Below, in pieces: positions 21,670 to 21,796 of a stretch of 21,796 nt of DNA. Under the pieces are notes generated by a model that saw only the letters and a list, made by a program, of their open reading frames with translations, was not told where the DNA came from and searched no databases. The stretch lies in the NCBI GenBank assembly GCA_964353405.1, contig CAYGWJ010000167.1, positions 1 through 21,796 on the forward strand. Reading direction: 5' to 3'. The first letter of the stretch is position 1, and the number at the start of each line of letters is the position of its first letter. The position numbers and the translations under genes were made by a program. The stretch comes from JBGLNJ01 sp964353405. GTDB taxonomy: Bacteria; Chloroflexota; Anaerolineae; Fen-1058.

Positions 21670-21796
21670 AAGTACACTTGTTCTGGTTCCGCCGTCATTG
21701 AAGCTCCAAAATCGCCGGGCAGAAGCTCCGAAACATTGGAGGCTTGTGCCGGCCTGGAGATGAAGACGACATAACAAAATCGTTTTTACCTAGAAA

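Noticed and set aside
1..21796. tRNA, rRNA, integrase or phage structural genes
   Set aside because: None is recognisable; apart from the MITE-like element and small repeats there is no sign of a prophage, integrative element or plasmid backbone.

Overview
The window most resembles a chromosomal segment of a Chloroflexota bacterium, probably Anaerolineae-like. This is inferred from the moderately high GC, a lineage-typical T-box leader, an O-antigen-ligase/TPR fusion, CCCTCTCC-type intergenic repeats and small toxin-antitoxin-like genes. No rRNA, tRNA or other phylogenetic marker is present, so the assignment is tentative. Every gene I support lies on the minus strand, so transcription runs from high to low coordinates. 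Both window ends look like arbitrary cuts: the gene at 1-175 is truncated at its 3' end, and the gene at 21052-21669 appears damaged.

Region 1 (about 1-2413) is an accessory island of small genes. Going with transcription it holds a nucleotidyltransferase (MNT), a HEPN protein and a ribbon-helix-helix-like protein read through a GTGA stop/start overlap. A CCCTC-rich repeat follows. Next comes a promoter driving a ribbon-helix-helix antitoxin-like gene, a DUF4258 protein and a YgiT-type zinc-finger protein. A second hairpin repeat precedes two overlapping small genes of unknown function.

Region 2 (about 2464-3902) is one gene with an elaborate leader. A consensus sigma-70 promoter drives a complete T-box riboswitch with stem I, stems II and III, the T-box/antiterminator sequence and an intrinsic terminator. 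The next gene is not an aminoacyl-tRNA synthetase or an obvious amino-acid gene. It encodes a membrane protein with three N-terminal zinc ribbons and a cysteine-containing outer domain. This is the most unusual regulatory arrangement in the window.

Region 3 (about 3965-5860) encodes a VTT/DedA-type membrane protein and two cyclophilin peptidyl-prolyl isomerases, one predicted cytoplasmic and one a lipoprotein.

Region 4 (about 5876-21669) is a surface-polysaccharide or glycoprotein-glycan cluster. It encodes a UDP-sugar 6-dehydrogenase, a polyprenyl-phosphate sugar-1-phosphate transferase (initiating enzyme), a giant Wzy/WaaL-TPR protein (polymerase or ligase), four GT4 and three GT2 glycosyltransferases, a GT39-like membrane glycosyltransferase, a SAM methyltransferase and a broken-looking GT39-like remnant. 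Together they could start a lipid-linked glycan, extend and modify it, and polymerise it or transfer it to an acceptor. No flippase or ABC exporter is visible inside the window. Within the cluster lie a consensus promoter abutted by a perfect 15-bp palindrome (a candidate operator) and a 126-bp MITE-like element whose end forms the stop codon of a glycosyltransferase gene.
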